A DNA stretch of 64,000 nucleotides from Brachybacterium sillae (GTDB lineage Bacteria > Actinomycetota > Actinomycetes > Actinomycetales > Dermabacteraceae). The DNA lies in the NCBI RefSeq assembly GCF_025028335.1, contig NZ_JAFEUW010000001.1:2480001-2544000 (forward strand). Reading direction: 5' to 3'. Below the pieces are notes generated by a model, which was given only the letters and a program-made list of their open reading frames with translations, did no database searches and was not told the DNA's origin. The translations under genes were made by a program, and so were the position numbers. Below, one piece after another: positions 10,596-20,173 of this stretch (the stretch's first letter is position 1; every line of letters starts with the position of its first letter).

Positions 10596-10631
10596 CGTCC
10601 CGGTCACTCCCCCACCCTGCACCTTCTCCGA

Positions 10632-10637
10632 TAGGCT
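10632..10637 (+). promoter_or_regulatory. -10 box, leaderless promoter of the holin-like gene
   Basis: TAGGCT ends 7 nt before the ATG at 10645, and no ribosome binding site is present. Confidence 0.55.
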
Positions 10638-10644
10638 CCGCCTC

Positions 10645-11199
10645 ATGATCAACACCACGAACGACCCGAGCACGCCGCGCACGCAGCGGTCCATCGGTGA
10701 GCTCGTCCAGTCCGTCCGCGACGAGTTCCTCGGCGTCGTCCACCACGAGATCGCCATCGCCAAGAAGGAGATCACCGGGATCGCGATCAAGGCCGGGATC
10801 ACCGCGGCCCTCGCAGCGGTGCTCCTGTTCCTGCTGCTGTCCGCCTGGGTGATGCTGCTGTTCGCGGCCGCCACCGGCCTGCAGGCCCTGGGGCTGCCCG
10901 CGTGGGCGTCGTTCCTGATCGTGGCCGGGGTGTTCGTCGTCCTCGGCCTGATCGCCGGGGCCGTCGCCTTCGTGATCTTCAAGAAGATCACCGCCCCCAC
11001 CACCACCATCGAGACCGCCCAGGGTGCGGTGCAGGCCGTGAAGGGTCAGCGCCGCCGCAACGCCGTCTCGTACGACGACACCTTCGATGAGCTGTACGGC
11101 GCGTCGGTGCCCGCCACCACGCCGGAGCGCCCGCAGGCCCCGGTGCCGTCCCCGCGCACCCCGCACACCGACGGCTCCGTGGCGGTCCCCTCCTCCTGA
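10645..11199 (+). CDS. Phage-holin-family (DUF1469-like) membrane protein
   Basis: A 184-residue protein with the plan of the actinobacterial holin superfamily III / DUF1469 family: an amphipathic N-terminal helix (SIGELVQSVRDEFLGVVHHE, residues 15-34), two membrane helices (about 50-78 and 88-113), then a charged, disordered tail with DDTFDELYG and Pro-rich repeats. Such proteins are chromosomal housekeeping membrane proteins of unknown role and not evidence of a prophage. A TAGGCT box 7 nt upstream of the ATG implies a leaderless message. A long hairpin follows at 11251-11281, so it is probably monocistronic. Confidence 0.75.
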   Translation: MINTTNDPSTPRTQRSIGELVQSVRDEFLGVVHHEIAIAKKEITGIAIKAGITAALAAVLLFLLLSAWVMLLFAAATGLQALGLPAWASFLIVAGVFVVLGLIAGAVAFVIFKKITAPTTTIETAQGAVQAVKGQRRRNAVSYDDTFDELYGASVPATTPERPQAPVPSPRTPHTDGSVAVPSS

Positions 11200-11250
11200 T
11201 CACCGCGCGCACCGGGCCCACCCGGTCTGTGTGCCCGTCCCGAGCCCCCG

Positions 11251-11281
11251 ACGGCCGGTCCGCTTCCCGCGGGCCGGCCGT
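11251..11281 (+). terminator. Hairpin terminator between the holin-like gene and cysS
   Basis: ACGGCCGGTCCGC pairs with GCGGGCCGGCCGT across a TTCCC loop (13 bp with one G-T pair). It lies just upstream of the cysS -10 box at 11312. Confidence 0.65.
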
Positions 11282-11311
11282 CGTCACGTCCCCGGCGGGT
11301 CACACCCCCGG

Positions 11312-11317
11312 TAGTCT
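11312..11317 (+). promoter_or_regulatory. -10 box, leaderless promoter of cysS
   Basis: TAGTCT ends 6 nt before the GTG start at 11324. There is no ribosome binding site, so the first base of the mRNA is probably the start codon. Confidence 0.65.
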
Positions 11318-11323
11318 GGGGCG

Positions 11324-12769
11324 GTGACCCTGCGCCTGCATGATTCCGCCTCCCGCACCCTGCGCGACCTCACGCCCGTGCGTGGGGGCGAGGTGTCCCT
11401 GTACGTGTGCGGCCCCACCACCCAGGGTGGCCCGCACCTGGGTCACCTGCGCACGCTCCTCGCCTTCGACGTGCTGGCCAGGTGGATCGAGCGCAGCGGA
11501 CTGCGCCTGACGTACGTCCGCAACGTCACCGACATCGACGACAAGATCCTCGCCAAGGCCGCGGAGAACCACGCCGAATGGTGGGCCTGGTCGCTGCGCT
11601 TCGAACGCGAGTTCCACGATGTGATGGACGCCCTCGGCGCGCGCCGCCCGGACTACGAGCCCCGCGCCACCGGGCATGTGCCGGAGATGATCGCCTTCAT
11701 GCAGCGGTTGATCGACCGCGGGCACGCCTACGCCGACGGCCGGGGCAATGTGTACTTCGCCGTGCAGAGCCTGCCGGAGTACGGCTCCTTCACCCGCCAG
11801 TCCCTGGAGGACATGCAGGACGCGGGCGAGGAGCCCGAACCCGGCAAACGGGATCCGCGGGACTTCGCTCTGTGGAAGGCCGCGAAACCGACTGAGCCGG
11901 CGAGCGCCGCCTGGGACACCCCCTTCGGCCGCGGCAGGCCCGGATGGCACCTCGAGTGCTCCGCCATGTCCCACAAGTACCTCGGGGAGACCTTCGACAT
12001 CCACGCTGGCGGCCTTGACCTGCGCTTCCCGCACCACGAGAACGAGCAGGCGCAGTCCCACGCCGCCGGGTACGGCTTCGCCCAGCTGTGGATGCACTCG
12101 GGCGTCCTCACCGTCAACGGCCTGAAGATGGGCAAGAGCCTCGACAACTTCGTCACCGCGCAGCAGGCGCTCGCGGACCACCCCGCGCCCGTCGTGCGAC
12201 TGGCCCTGGTGGGAGCCCACTACCGCGCCGTCGTCGAGTACAACGAGGAGTCCGTCCACGAGGCCGCCACCGTGTGGGAGCGCTTCGTCGGCACCGCTCG
12301 CCGCGCCGCTGAGGTGCTCGGCGGCCAGGGCGCCGCCGCGCCTGACGCCGACCTGCGGGCCGTCACCCTCCCGCAGGCGTTCTCCGAGGCGTTGGACGAC
12401 GACCTGGGGGTGCCGCAGGCCCTCGCCCAGGTGCATCGCACCCAGGGGGAGCTGAACTCCGCCCTCGCCGCCGGTGCCTCACCGGAGCAGGTGGAGCCGC
12501 TGCTGGCGGCGCTGCGGGCGATGCTCGACGTGTTGGGGCTCGACCCTCTCGGCCCGCAGTGGGGTGGAGGGAGCGCAGGCGATGCCTCCGAGCATGCGGC
12601 ACTGGATGCCCTGGTGCGGTCCCAGCTCCAGGCCCGCGCCGCGGCCCGCGCCGCCAAGGACTGGGCCCTCGCCGACCGCATCCGGGACGACCTCGCCGCC
12701 GCCGGGATCCGCGTCGAGGACAGCCGCGACGGCGCCCGCTGGAGCCTCGCCCCGCAGGCCCGGGCCTGA
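11324..12769 (+). CDS. cysS: Cysteinyl-tRNA synthetase
   Basis: Class I synthetase charging tRNA-Cys, 481 residues, GTG start. CGPTTQGGPHLGH (29-41) holds the zinc-binding Cys29 and the HIGH motif HLGH. WHLECSAMS and FPHHENEQAQS contribute the other zinc ligands. The catalytic loop reads KMGKSLDNF (268-276) where the family has KMSKSLGN, an uncommon substitution. The C-terminal anticodon-binding region is complete. It could be confused with the mycothiol ligase MshC, but the full C-terminal domain and length argue for CysS. A leaderless promoter precedes it, and rlmB follows after 68 nt, an association common in actinobacteria. Confidence 0.94.
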   Translation: MTLRLHDSASRTLRDLTPVRGGEVSLYVCGPTTQGGPHLGHLRTLLAFDVLARWIERSGLRLTYVRNVTDIDDKILAKAAENHAEWWAWSLRFEREFHDVMDALGARRPDYEPRATGHVPEMIAFMQRLIDRGHAYADGRGNVYFAVQSLPEYGSFTRQSLEDMQDAGEEPEPGKRDPRDFALWKAAKPTEPASAAWDTPFGRGRPGWHLECSAMSHKYLGETFDIHAGGLDLRFPHHENEQAQSHAAGYGFAQLWMHSGVLTVNGLKMGKSLDNFVTAQQALADHPAPVVRLALVGAHYRAVVEYNEESVHEAATVWERFVGTARRAAEVLGGQGAAAPDADLRAVTLPQAFSEALDDDLGVPQALAQVHRTQGELNSALAAGASPEQVEPLLAALRAMLDVLGLDPLGPQWGGGSAGDASEHAALDALVRSQLQARAAARAAKDWALADRIRDDLAAAGIRVEDSRDGARWSLAPQARA

Positions 12770-12837
12770 CCGGCCCCGCCGACCGACACACCGCCTCACG
12801 CTCCCCGCTCCCGACCACCGTCCCCAGGAGGAACCTC

Positions 12838-13803
12838 ATGGCAGGCAATTCGCAGCGCCGCGGCGCCATGCGCGGCGCGAAGAAGGGCGCCACCGTCGGG
12901 TCCGGCGGGGTGCGCCGCCGCGCCCTCGAGGGGAAGGGCCCGACGCCCCGTGCTGAGGACCGCCCCCACCACAAGGCGTACGCCGCCAAGCAGGCCCGCC
13001 AGGGCGGGGGCCGCGGGGGAGCACGGGGCCGAGATCACGCCCGCCGCCCCGGCAGCGACCAGGTCGCCGGACGCAACTCCGTGCTGGAGGCGCTGCGGGA
13101 GGACGTCCCCGCCACCCAGGTCACCGTGATGCACCGGATCGACGTCGACGAGCGGGTGCGGGAGATCCTGCGGCTGGCCGCGCAGCGCGCGCTGCCCGTC
13201 GCGGAGGTCACCCGTTCGGACCTCGACCGCATGACCGACAGCGCCGTGCACCAGGGCGTGGCCCTCACCGTGCCCCCGTACCAATACGCGGATGTCGCGG
13301 AGCTGCTGGGTATCGCCCGTGATGCCTTCCAGCCGCCGCTGCTGATCGCCCTCGACGGGATCACCGACCCCCGCAACCTCGGTGCGATCCTGCGCAGCGC
13401 CGGGGCGTTCGGCGCCCACGGGGTGATCCTCCCGGAGCGTCGCAGCGTGGGGATGACGGCCAGCGTGTGGAAGGTCGCCGCGGGGGCCGCCGGCCGGGTG
13501 CGCGTCGCCCAGGTGACGAACCTGCACCGCGCGCTCACCTCCCTGCAGCGCGAGGGCGTCATGGCGCTCGGGCTCGACGCGGGCGGGGATGTCTCCTCCC
13601 GGGACCTCGACCTCGGCAGCGAACCGGTGGTGCTGGTGATCGGTGCCGAGGGCAAGGGGCTGTCACGCCTGGTGCGCGAGACCTGCGACCGCATCGTCTC
13701 GATCCCCATGGACCAGGCCACCGAATCGCTGAACGCCTCCGTGGCCGCGGCCATCGCGCTGTACGAGATCAGTGGGGAGCGTGCCGCCGCGGGTCTCGCC
13801 TGA
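12838..13803 (+). CDS. rlmB: 23S rRNA (guanosine-2'-O-)-methyltransferase RlmB
   Basis: SPOUT (TrmH-like) methyltransferase, 321 residues, that 2'-O-methylates a guanosine in domain V of 23S rRNA. The first 75 residues are a very basic, Gly/Arg-rich extension. They are followed by the substrate-binding domain (VAGRNSVLEALRE) and the knotted catalytic domain with DPRNLGAILRSAGAFGA (motif 1), VIGAEGKGLSRLV (motif 2) and IPM..ESLNASVAAAIALYE (motif 3). AGGAGGA precedes the ATG at 12838. It lies directly behind cysS as in many actinobacteria and may be co-transcribed with it. Confidence 0.94.
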   Translation: MAGNSQRRGAMRGAKKGATVGSGGVRRRALEGKGPTPRAEDRPHHKAYAAKQARQGGGRGGARGRDHARRPGSDQVAGRNSVLEALREDVPATQVTVMHRIDVDERVREILRLAAQRALPVAEVTRSDLDRMTDSAVHQGVALTVPPYQYADVAELLGIARDAFQPPLLIALDGITDPRNLGAILRSAGAFGAHGVILPERRSVGMTASVWKVAAGAAGRVRVAQVTNLHRALTSLQREGVMALGLDAGGDVSSRDLDLGSEPVVLVIGAEGKGLSRLVRETCDRIVSIPMDQATESLNASVAAAIALYEISGERAAAGLA

Positions 13804-13845
13804 TCCGGCGGGGTGTCGCTTCCGGTACCACCGGCCGTCACCTCC

Positions 13846-13861
13846 GGCGGGGATCCCCGCC
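13846..13861. terminator. Short palindrome between convergent rlmB and the DUF4032 gene
   Basis: GGCGGGGATCCCCGCC is a perfect 16-nt palindrome. It has little room for a loop, so its role as terminator is uncertain. Confidence 0.35.
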
Positions 13862-13887
13862 GACAGGGCGGGCGCCGTCGGACCCGC

Positions 13888-15129
13888 TCAGTCCTCCATG
13901 ATCGGCAGCGCCGAGGTCTCCGTCGTCACCAGAGACTTCTCATCGGGGCGGCGGGGGAGCACGGTGAGGATGTAGTCCTGCACGGCATCGTCGAAGGACA
14001 CGTCGTGCCCGGCGCGTTCCGAGAGGAACCACTTGTGCTCCAGCACCTCGTGGAAGAACTCCGGTGGCTGCAGCTTCGCCCGCAGGGACCGCGGCACCGC
14101 CCGGACGACCGGTTCGTACCGCCGCTGCAGCCACTCGTGGGCCACGAACTCCTCGTCCTCCGCCTGCTGATCGGTGTACGCGCGGTACTGGTCGAGGTCG
14201 TTCAACAGCCGCCGTGCCTGGTTCTCCTGCGCCTCGATACCCGTCAGACGCATGAGCCTGCGCGCGTGGTGCCCGGCATCGACGACCTTCGGCTGGATCG
14301 ACACCGTGGTGCCGTCGAGATCGGTGGTGATCTCCAGCTCGTCGACGTCGAACCCCAGCTGGTTGAGCTGCTCCACCCTGCCGGAGACCCGCCAGCCGCG
14401 CTCATCGGCCCCGAAGCTCTCTCGGGCGGTGAGAGCGGACCACAGCTCGCGGTAGCGGCGCACCAGGTGGTCCCCGATCTCGATCACGTCGGTGTCCTCG
14501 CCGATCAGGTCGCCGGCCTGCAGGTCCATCAGCTCCCCGATGATGTTCGTCCGCGCGAGGTCGAGGTCATAGTCGCGCTGTCCATCCGACAGTCGTTCCT
14601 CCAGCGTCCCGGTCTCCGCATCCACCAGGTAGGCGGCGAACGCGCCCGCGTCCCGGCGGAACAGGGTGTTCGAGAGCGACACGTCCCCCCAGTAGAAACC
14701 GACCAGGTGCAGGCGCACCAGCAGGACCGCGAGGGCGTCGAGCAACCGGCGCGCGGTGGCGGGGGTGGAGATCTGGGTGAACACCGCCCGGTACGGCAGG
14801 GAGAACTGCAGGTGCCGGGTGATGAGGATGGAGTCGAGCTCGTCCCCGGTCGCGGTCTCGCGGCCGGAGACGACGGCCGAGGGCTGGACCGCGGGCACAC
14901 CCAGGCGGCCGAGCATCCGCAGCGTCTGATACTCGCGGTGGGCGAGTTCGCCGGAGATCTCCTTCAGCGCGAGGACCCTGCCGGAGATCCGCACGAAGCG
15001 CACGACGTGCCGGGAGATACCGCGGGGGAGGGCGGCGAGGAGCTCCTCGGGCCAGTCCTCGAGCGGGACGCTCCACGGCAGATCCAGCAGGGCCGGATCG
15101 ACGCGGGACGCGGTGATCTCCAGAGGCAT
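13888..15129 (-). CDS. DUF4032 domain protein (kinase-fold-like)
   Basis: A 413-residue protein starting MPLEITASRVDPALLDLPW, as in actinobacterial DUF4032 proteins. The first half resembles a lipopolysaccharide-kinase or aminoglycoside-kinase fold: LALKEISGELAHREYQTLRM has the Lys and Glu of such kinases, and LLVRLHLVGFYWGDVSLSNT (about 150-169) fits the catalytic loop HxxGxxxGDxxxxN, followed by YLVDAETG as a DFG-like segment. The second half (DUF4032 proper) is helical and charged. Kinase activity is inference; the substrate is unknown. An in-frame ATG three codons upstream is an alternative start. The gene is convergent with rlmB and lies downstream of the MsmK gene, from which two hairpins separate it. 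Confidence 0.8.
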   Translation of the reverse strand: MPLEITASRVDPALLDLPWSVPLEDWPEELLAALPRGISRHVVRFVRISGRVLALKEISGELAHREYQTLRMLGRLGVPAVQPSAVVSGRETATGDELDSILITRHLQFSLPYRAVFTQISTPATARRLLDALAVLLVRLHLVGFYWGDVSLSNTLFRRDAGAFAAYLVDAETGTLEERLSDGQRDYDLDLARTNIIGELMDLQAGDLIGEDTDVIEIGDHLVRRYRELWSALTARESFGADERGWRVSGRVEQLNQLGFDVDELEITTDLDGTTVSIQPKVVDAGHHARRLMRLTGIEAQENQARRLLNDLDQYRAYTDQQAEDEEFVAHEWLQRRYEPVVRAVPRSLRAKLQPPEFFHEVLEHKWFLSERAGHDVSFDDAVQDYILTVLPRRPDEKSLVTTETSALPIMED

Positions 15130-15150
15130 GGCTCCCATTCTGCTACGGAC

Positions 15151-15184
15151 GACGGGGCGCCCGGCCATCGCCGGACGCCCCGTC
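15151..15184. terminator. Two-tier hairpin upstream of the DUF4032 gene
   Basis: GACGGGGCG pairs with CGCCCCGTC, with an inner CCGG/CCGG stem around CCATCG. It lies downstream of the minus-strand msmK-like gene and probably backs up the hairpin at 15195-15224. Confidence 0.6.
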
Positions 15185-15194
15185 GGGGAGGGAC

Positions 15195-15224
15195 GCGGAC
15201 AGCGGGGTGCCCGCCGCTGTCCGC
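15195..15224 (-). terminator. Hairpin terminator of the msmK-like gene
   Basis: GCGGACAGCGG and CCGCTGTCCGC form an 11-bp perfect stem with an 8-nt loop, 10 nt past the stop codon of the ATPase gene. Confidence 0.65.
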
Positions 15225-15233
15225 AAGTCGGGA

Positions 15234-16319
<1,086 letters not shown>

Positions 16320-16490
16320 GGTCGTGTTCTCCTTCACCGGCAGGTACGTGCCGGACGATCCGTTGTGAAGTGTCATGGTCACCGGGGCGCGGGCTCCGTC
16401 GTCCGCAGGTGCGACCGTCCAGGGTCCTCGCACCGGTGCGCACATCGTACCGGATGACCTGCGTGGTTCCGCGGGCCCGAGGGCCCGGGC

Positions 16491-16496
16491 GATACT
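16491..16496 (+). promoter_or_regulatory. -10 box, leaderless promoter of def
   Basis: GATACT ends 6 nt before the ATG at 16503, with no ribosome binding site. Confidence 0.5.
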
Positions 16497-16502
16497 GCCG
16501 CC

Positions 16503-17183
16503 ATGGACCTCCTCGACCTCACCACCCGTGTGCTCGCGCGCCGGGAATCCCCGACCGATCCGCTGCGCATCGTCCAGGCGGGCCATCCGGCCCTCCGGGT
16601 CCGCTCCCGGGACTGGGACGGTCAGCTGCCCGCCGCTGTCCTCACGGAACTCGTCGAGGCGATGACGCTGACCATGCGCCATGCCCCCGGAGTCGGGCTC
16701 GCCGCCCCGCAGGTCGGCATCCCGCTGCGGTTGGTCGTGATGGAGGACAGGGTGCAGCCGGGGGAAGAGTCCGAGCATGACCCCCTCGAGCGCCGGGGCA
16801 TGCCGCTGCGCTGCGTCCTGAACCCCGAGTACGAGGTGCTGGGAGACGAGCGCGTGTACTTCTGGGAGGGGTGCCTGTCCGTGGACGGGTGGATGTCCCT
16901 GGTGCCGCGCGGGCGCCGGGTGCGGATGCGTGCCCAGGAGCTTCGGGCGGACGGCACCATCATCCCCGCCGAGGAGGAGCTCACCGGCTGGTCGGCCCGG
17001 ATCGTGCAGCACGAGACCGATCATCTGGCGGGAACCCTCTGCCACGACCGCTCGGTGCCGCGGTCCCTCGTGAGGGACCACTACACGAGCCGCTACGCGG
17101 ATCTCACCGAGGCCGTGCGCTTCCTCGGTCTCGAGGGGGATGTGACGAGGCTGGATCCCGGTGAGGTGGTGCTGCGCCCCTGA
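16503..17183 (+). CDS. def: Peptide deformylase
   Basis: Metalloprotease that removes the formyl group from the initiator Met of new proteins. All three family motifs are present: GVGLAAPQVG (63-72), EGCLS (122-126) with the metal-binding cysteine, and QHETDH (169-174) with two metal histidines and the catalytic glutamate. At 226 residues it is on the long side of actinobacterial deformylases because of a C-terminal helical tail and an insert near 85-100. It is divergent from the msmK-like gene and preceded by a leaderless-type promoter. Confidence 0.95.
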   Translation: MDLLDLTTRVLARRESPTDPLRIVQAGHPALRVRSRDWDGQLPAAVLTELVEAMTLTMRHAPGVGLAAPQVGIPLRLVVMEDRVQPGEESEHDPLERRGMPLRCVLNPEYEVLGDERVYFWEGCLSVDGWMSLVPRGRRVRMRAQELRADGTIIPAEEELTGWSARIVQHETDHLAGTLCHDRSVPRSLVRDHYTSRYADLTEAVRFLGLEGDVTRLDPGEVVLRP

Positions 17184-17325
17184 GGACGTCCGCCGGGGGT
17201 GCCCCGGATACGGTGCGGCGCCCCTCCGGGGTGGTCTCCTGGGGTGACCGGCCGCGCGATCAGCGTCGAGGAAGGCGCCGACGGTAGCGTGGGCGCGTCC
17301 ACGACTTCACGACGACGGAGGATGC

Positions 17326-18021
17326 ATGAACCAGGACACCACCGGCCGCGACATCGAGAGCGTCGGCGATCAGAGCGTGCTGGACGCCCGCTGGATCAGC
17401 ATGATCGACACCGCCCTGCGACTGCAGGCCCCGGCGGCCGAGAAGTACGTCGCGTCCCTGCGGGCGAAGAAGCCGGGCGCCTCGACCGAGGAGATGATGG
17501 AGGACGTCTCCAAGGTCTTCACCAATCTCCTGACCGCCACCGGTGCGGGGATCGGCGGCGCGGCCGCGCTCCCCGGCGTCGGGACAGTCACCGCCATCGG
17601 GCTGACCGTCGGCGCGGGCGTGGCCTTCGCCGAGGCCTGCGCGTTCCTGGCCCTCTCGGCCGCCGCCATCCACGGGGTCGACATGCGCGACAAGGAGGCC
17701 CGGCGCCTGGTGATGATGGGTGTGCTCGGAGGGGAGCGCGGAGCCGAGATCGTCACCAAGGCCCTCGGCAAGCAGGGCGTGCAGTGGGAGACCGTTCTGG
17801 CCGGTCAGCTGGGCGGGTCCATGCCGCCGTTCGTGCGCCAGCAGGTGACGCGCTACATCCGGCGCAAGCTGTTGCAGCGCACCACCGGGGTGTGGCTCGG
17901 TCGGCTCCTGCCCTTCGGTGTCGGTGCCGTTGTCGGGGGTGTCGGGAACCGGGCCATCGCCCGCTCGGTGGTGGAGGCGGTCGAGGAGATCTTCGCGCAC
18001 GCGCCCGGCACGGGCCGCTGA
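17326..18021 (+). CDS. EcsC-like membrane-associated protein
   Basis: A 231-residue protein of uncertain role. It has a Gly/Ala-rich hydrophobic centre, GAGIGGAAALPGVGTVTAIG and the following helix (about 73-110), flanked by charged amphipathic helices, and a second hydrophobic stretch at LLPFGVGAVVGGVGNRAIAR (196-215). This arrangement is typical of EcsC-family proteins, which accompany lipid or membrane functions, but I cannot confirm the assignment. GGAGG lies 5 nt before the ATG, and TAGCGT at 17284-17289 is a possible -10 box. It is convergent with ppa across the 42-nt palindrome at 18070-18111. Confidence 0.65.
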   Translation: MNQDTTGRDIESVGDQSVLDARWISMIDTALRLQAPAAEKYVASLRAKKPGASTEEMMEDVSKVFTNLLTATGAGIGGAAALPGVGTVTAIGLTVGAGVAFAEACAFLALSAAAIHGVDMRDKEARRLVMMGVLGGERGAEIVTKALGKQGVQWETVLAGQLGGSMPPFVRQQVTRYIRRKLLQRTTGVWLGRLLPFGVGAVVGGVGNRAIARSVVEAVEEIFAHAPGTGR

Positions 18022-18069
18022 GCGCGGTCGCGGGAGCGGCGGCGGGTCCGGTGCCGCGTCCACCGTGAC

Positions 18070-18111
18070 GACGACGGGGCGGGTGGCCGATCGGCCACCC
18101 GCCCCGTCGTC
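18070..18111. terminator. 42-nt perfect palindrome, bidirectional terminator
   Basis: A 21-bp perfect inverted repeat without spacer (centre at 18090/18091; arm core ACGACGGGGCGGGTGGCC). It lies between the convergent EcsC-like gene and ppa. Confidence 0.75.
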
Positions 18112-18135
18112 AGTGCTCCGGGGTGGGAGCTGCGC

Positions 18136-18162
18136 GCCGGTGATCCCGGCGGGATCACCGGC
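18136..18162 (-). terminator. Second hairpin, ppa side
   Basis: GCCGGTGATCCC and GGGATCACCGGC form a 12-bp perfect stem with a 3-nt loop, 14 nt past the ppa stop codon. Confidence 0.65.
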
Positions 18163-18176
18163 GGAAGGTCACCGGG

Positions 18177-18686
18177 TCACTTGCGGGTGAACTCGTTCTC
18201 GTGCTCGGTGCCGATCGCACGCTCATAGGAGCGGCGGATCTCCGCCTCGGCATCGCTGCGGCCCTCCCAGTGGGCGCCCTCGACGCTCTTGCCGGGCTCC
18301 AGGTCCTTGTACACCTCGAAGAAGTGCTGGATCTCCAGACGGTGGAACTCGGAGACGTCGGTGAGCTCCTGGCGGCGCACCTGGCGCTGGTCGCCGACCG
18401 GCACGGCGATGATCTTGTCGTCGCCGCCGGACTCGTCACGCATGCGGAACATCCCCAGGGCGCGGCAGCGGATCAGGCATCCCGGGAACGTCGGCTCCTC
18501 CAGCAGGACCAGGCAGTCGAGCGGGTCGCCGTCCTCACCCAGGGTGCCCTCGATGAAGCCGTAGTCGTCCGGGTACCGCGTGGCGGTGAACAGCATCCGG
18601 TCGAGCCGGATGCGTCCGTTGTGGTGATCCACCTCGTACTTGTTGCGGTTCCCACGGGGGATCTCGATCGTGACGTCGAATTCCAC
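18177..18686 (-). CDS. ppa: Inorganic pyrophosphatase (family I)
   Basis: Cytoplasmic Mg-dependent enzyme that hydrolyses pyrophosphate and so drives biosynthesis. The 169 residues contain the family signature [18 protein letters not shown] with its catalytic acidic residues, plus [14 protein letters not shown] and [16 protein letters not shown] lies about 7 nt before the ATG. It is divergent from dacB, with facing -10 boxes that overlap at 18740-18750. ppa next to dacB is the order also found in Mycobacterium tuberculosis, and marks the start of the conserved block that runs to lsr2. Confidence 0.97.
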   Translation of the reverse strand: MEFDVTIEIPRGNRNKYEVDHHNGRIRLDRMLFTATRYPDDYGFIEGTLGEDGDPLDCLVLLEEPTFPGCLIRCRALGMFRMRDESGGDDKIIAVPVGDQRQVRRQELTDVSEFHRLEIQHFFEVYKDLEPGKSVEGAHWEGRSDAEAEIRRSYERAIGTEHENEFTRK

Positions 18687-18739
18687 GGTTGCTCCGTTGC
18701 TGTCTGGCCGATGGCCGGGTCGAATGACCGGTGCGCGGC

Positions 18740-18750
18740 ATTCTATCGTG
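18740..18750. promoter_or_regulatory. Overlapping divergent -10 boxes of ppa and dacB
   Basis: The plus strand reads TATCGT (18744-18749), facing dacB. The minus strand of the same segment reads GATAGAAT, facing ppa. RNA polymerase could probably occupy only one at a time. Confidence 0.5.
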
Positions 18751-18781
18751 AGGGGCCTGGAGGCCGAACGAGGGGAGCCCT

Positions 18782-20173
18782 GTGCGCAGCAAGCGGATCT
18801 GGCGTGCGACGGCGATCGCGCTGGCCCTGGCGGTGCCCACCGCCTTCTACGCCGTGGGCGATGTCACGGACGCCTTCCCGGGGGTGCTCACCCTGGAACG
18901 GGAGCAGCAGGACCCGACGGGGCCGCCCGCCCAGGGGGAGGATGCCGAGCGAGTCGATGCTGCCCCCCTCGCGCCCCCGGCTCCCGGCGTGCCCGATCCG
19001 GCCGTGGGGGAGGACCTCGTACAGCGTCTCGACGCCCATGCCGCCGCCCCCGTGGTGCAGGGGCGGCTCGCCTACTCCGTGATCGACGTGGAGACCGGGG
19101 CCGTGCTCGCCCAGCGGGACGCCGCCACCGCTCGTACGCCCGCCTCCACGGTGAAGGTCCTGGTCGCGACCGCCGCCCTGCGCGAGCTCGGCCCGGACAG
19201 CACCCTGCCCACCCGCGCGGTGCTCTCCGGCGACACCCTCACCCTCGTCGGCGGCGGGGACGTGACCCTGGCCGCCGCGGATCTGGACCTCCTCGCCGAA
19301 CGGACCGCACCGCTCGTGCGGGAGGCCGGCCTGGCACAGGTGCGACTGCAGGTGGATGACACCCTGTTCACCGGGAACGGGGTGAACCCGGCCTGGGGGG
19401 CCAACGGGCCGGCCGGCGGGTGGGTCGCCCCGGTCCACGCGCTTGCCGTCGACCTCGGCCGGCTCGATGCCGAACAGTACGGTCGCAAATCCTCCGACCC
19501 CGCCCTCGATGCCGGACGGGTCTTCGCCCGCAGCCTGCAGGGGCAGGGGGTGACGGTCACGGGGGACGTCGCCCGTGGCCGGGCCCCGCAAGAGGGACCG
19601 AGTGCGGAGATCAGCTCCGCACCGGTGCGCGATCTCGTGGCGCAGACGCTCAAACCGTCGGAGAACACCCTCTCGGAGGCCCTTGCGCGGCTCGTCGCGG
19701 TCGAACGCGGTCTGCCCGCCGATGCGGAGGGCTCCGCCCGCGCGGTGCAGGAGAGCGTCACCGAGTACGCCCGCCAGCAGGCGATCCCCACGGAGGGTCT
19801 GCGTCTCGTCGACGGCAGCGGCTTGGCTGTCACCAACGCCATCGCCCCGCAGACCCTTGCCGGGCTCCTCGCCGCCAGCGCCGGAGGGGAGGATCCGGCC
19901 CTGCGCGGCATGCTCTCCGCGCTACCGGTCGGGGGTCTGGACGGCACGCTGGCCGAACGCTTCGGAGACAGCGCCGTGCGCCCCGCCCGTGGGCTCGTCC
20001 ACGGCAAGACCGGGTACCTCGGTGGAACGGCATCGCTCGCGGGGGTGACGACGCTGCCGAGCGGGCGGGCGGTGGCCTTCAGTGTGGTGGTGTACGGCTT
20101 CGACGGCTCCCGTGCCGCCGAGGCGCGCGCCGCGGTCGACGCGATCGCCGCGGAGATCGGGGAAGACGGCTGA
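18782..20173 (+). CDS. dacB: D-alanyl-D-alanine carboxypeptidase / PBP4-type
   Basis: Exported low-molecular-weight penicillin-binding protein that trims or cleaves peptidoglycan stem peptides. It starts with an N-terminal membrane signal ([21 protein letters not shown]), then a Pro-rich linker and the catalytic domain with SxxK as S122-TVK, SxN as SEN (near 293) and the KTG box in [10 protein letters not shown] (near 407). The 463 residues fit the class C PBP4 family. The GTG at 18782 is preceded by GAGGGGAG. Its TGATG stop-start overlap with tilS ties it to the tilS-hpt-ftsH-fol operon. Confidence 0.93.
   Translation: MRSKRIWRATAIALALAVPTAFYAVGDVTDAFPGVLTLEREQQDPTGPPAQGEDAERVDAAPLAPPAPGVPDPAVGEDLVQRLDAHAAAPVVQGRLAYSVIDVETGAVLAQRDAATARTPASTVKVLVATAALRELGPDSTLPTRAVLSGDTLTLVGGGDVTLAAADLDLLAERTAPLVREAGLAQVRLQVDDTLFTGNGVNPAWGANGPAGGWVAPVHALAVDLGRLDAEQYGRKSSDPALDAGRVFARSLQGQGVTVTGDVARGRAPQEGPSAEISSAPVRDLVAQTLKPSENTLSEALARLVAVERGLPADAEGSARAVQESVTEYARQQAIPTEGLRLVDGSGLAVTNAIAPQTLAGLLAASAGGEDPALRGMLSALPVGGLDGTLAERFGDSAVRPARGLVHGKTGYLGGTASLAGVTTLPSGRAVAFSVVVYGFDGSRAAEARAAVDAIAAEIGEDG

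Noticed and set aside
10645-11199. Prophage, from the holin-type protein
   Set aside because: No lysin, structural or integrase genes are near. This family is a normal chromosomal component in actinobacteria.
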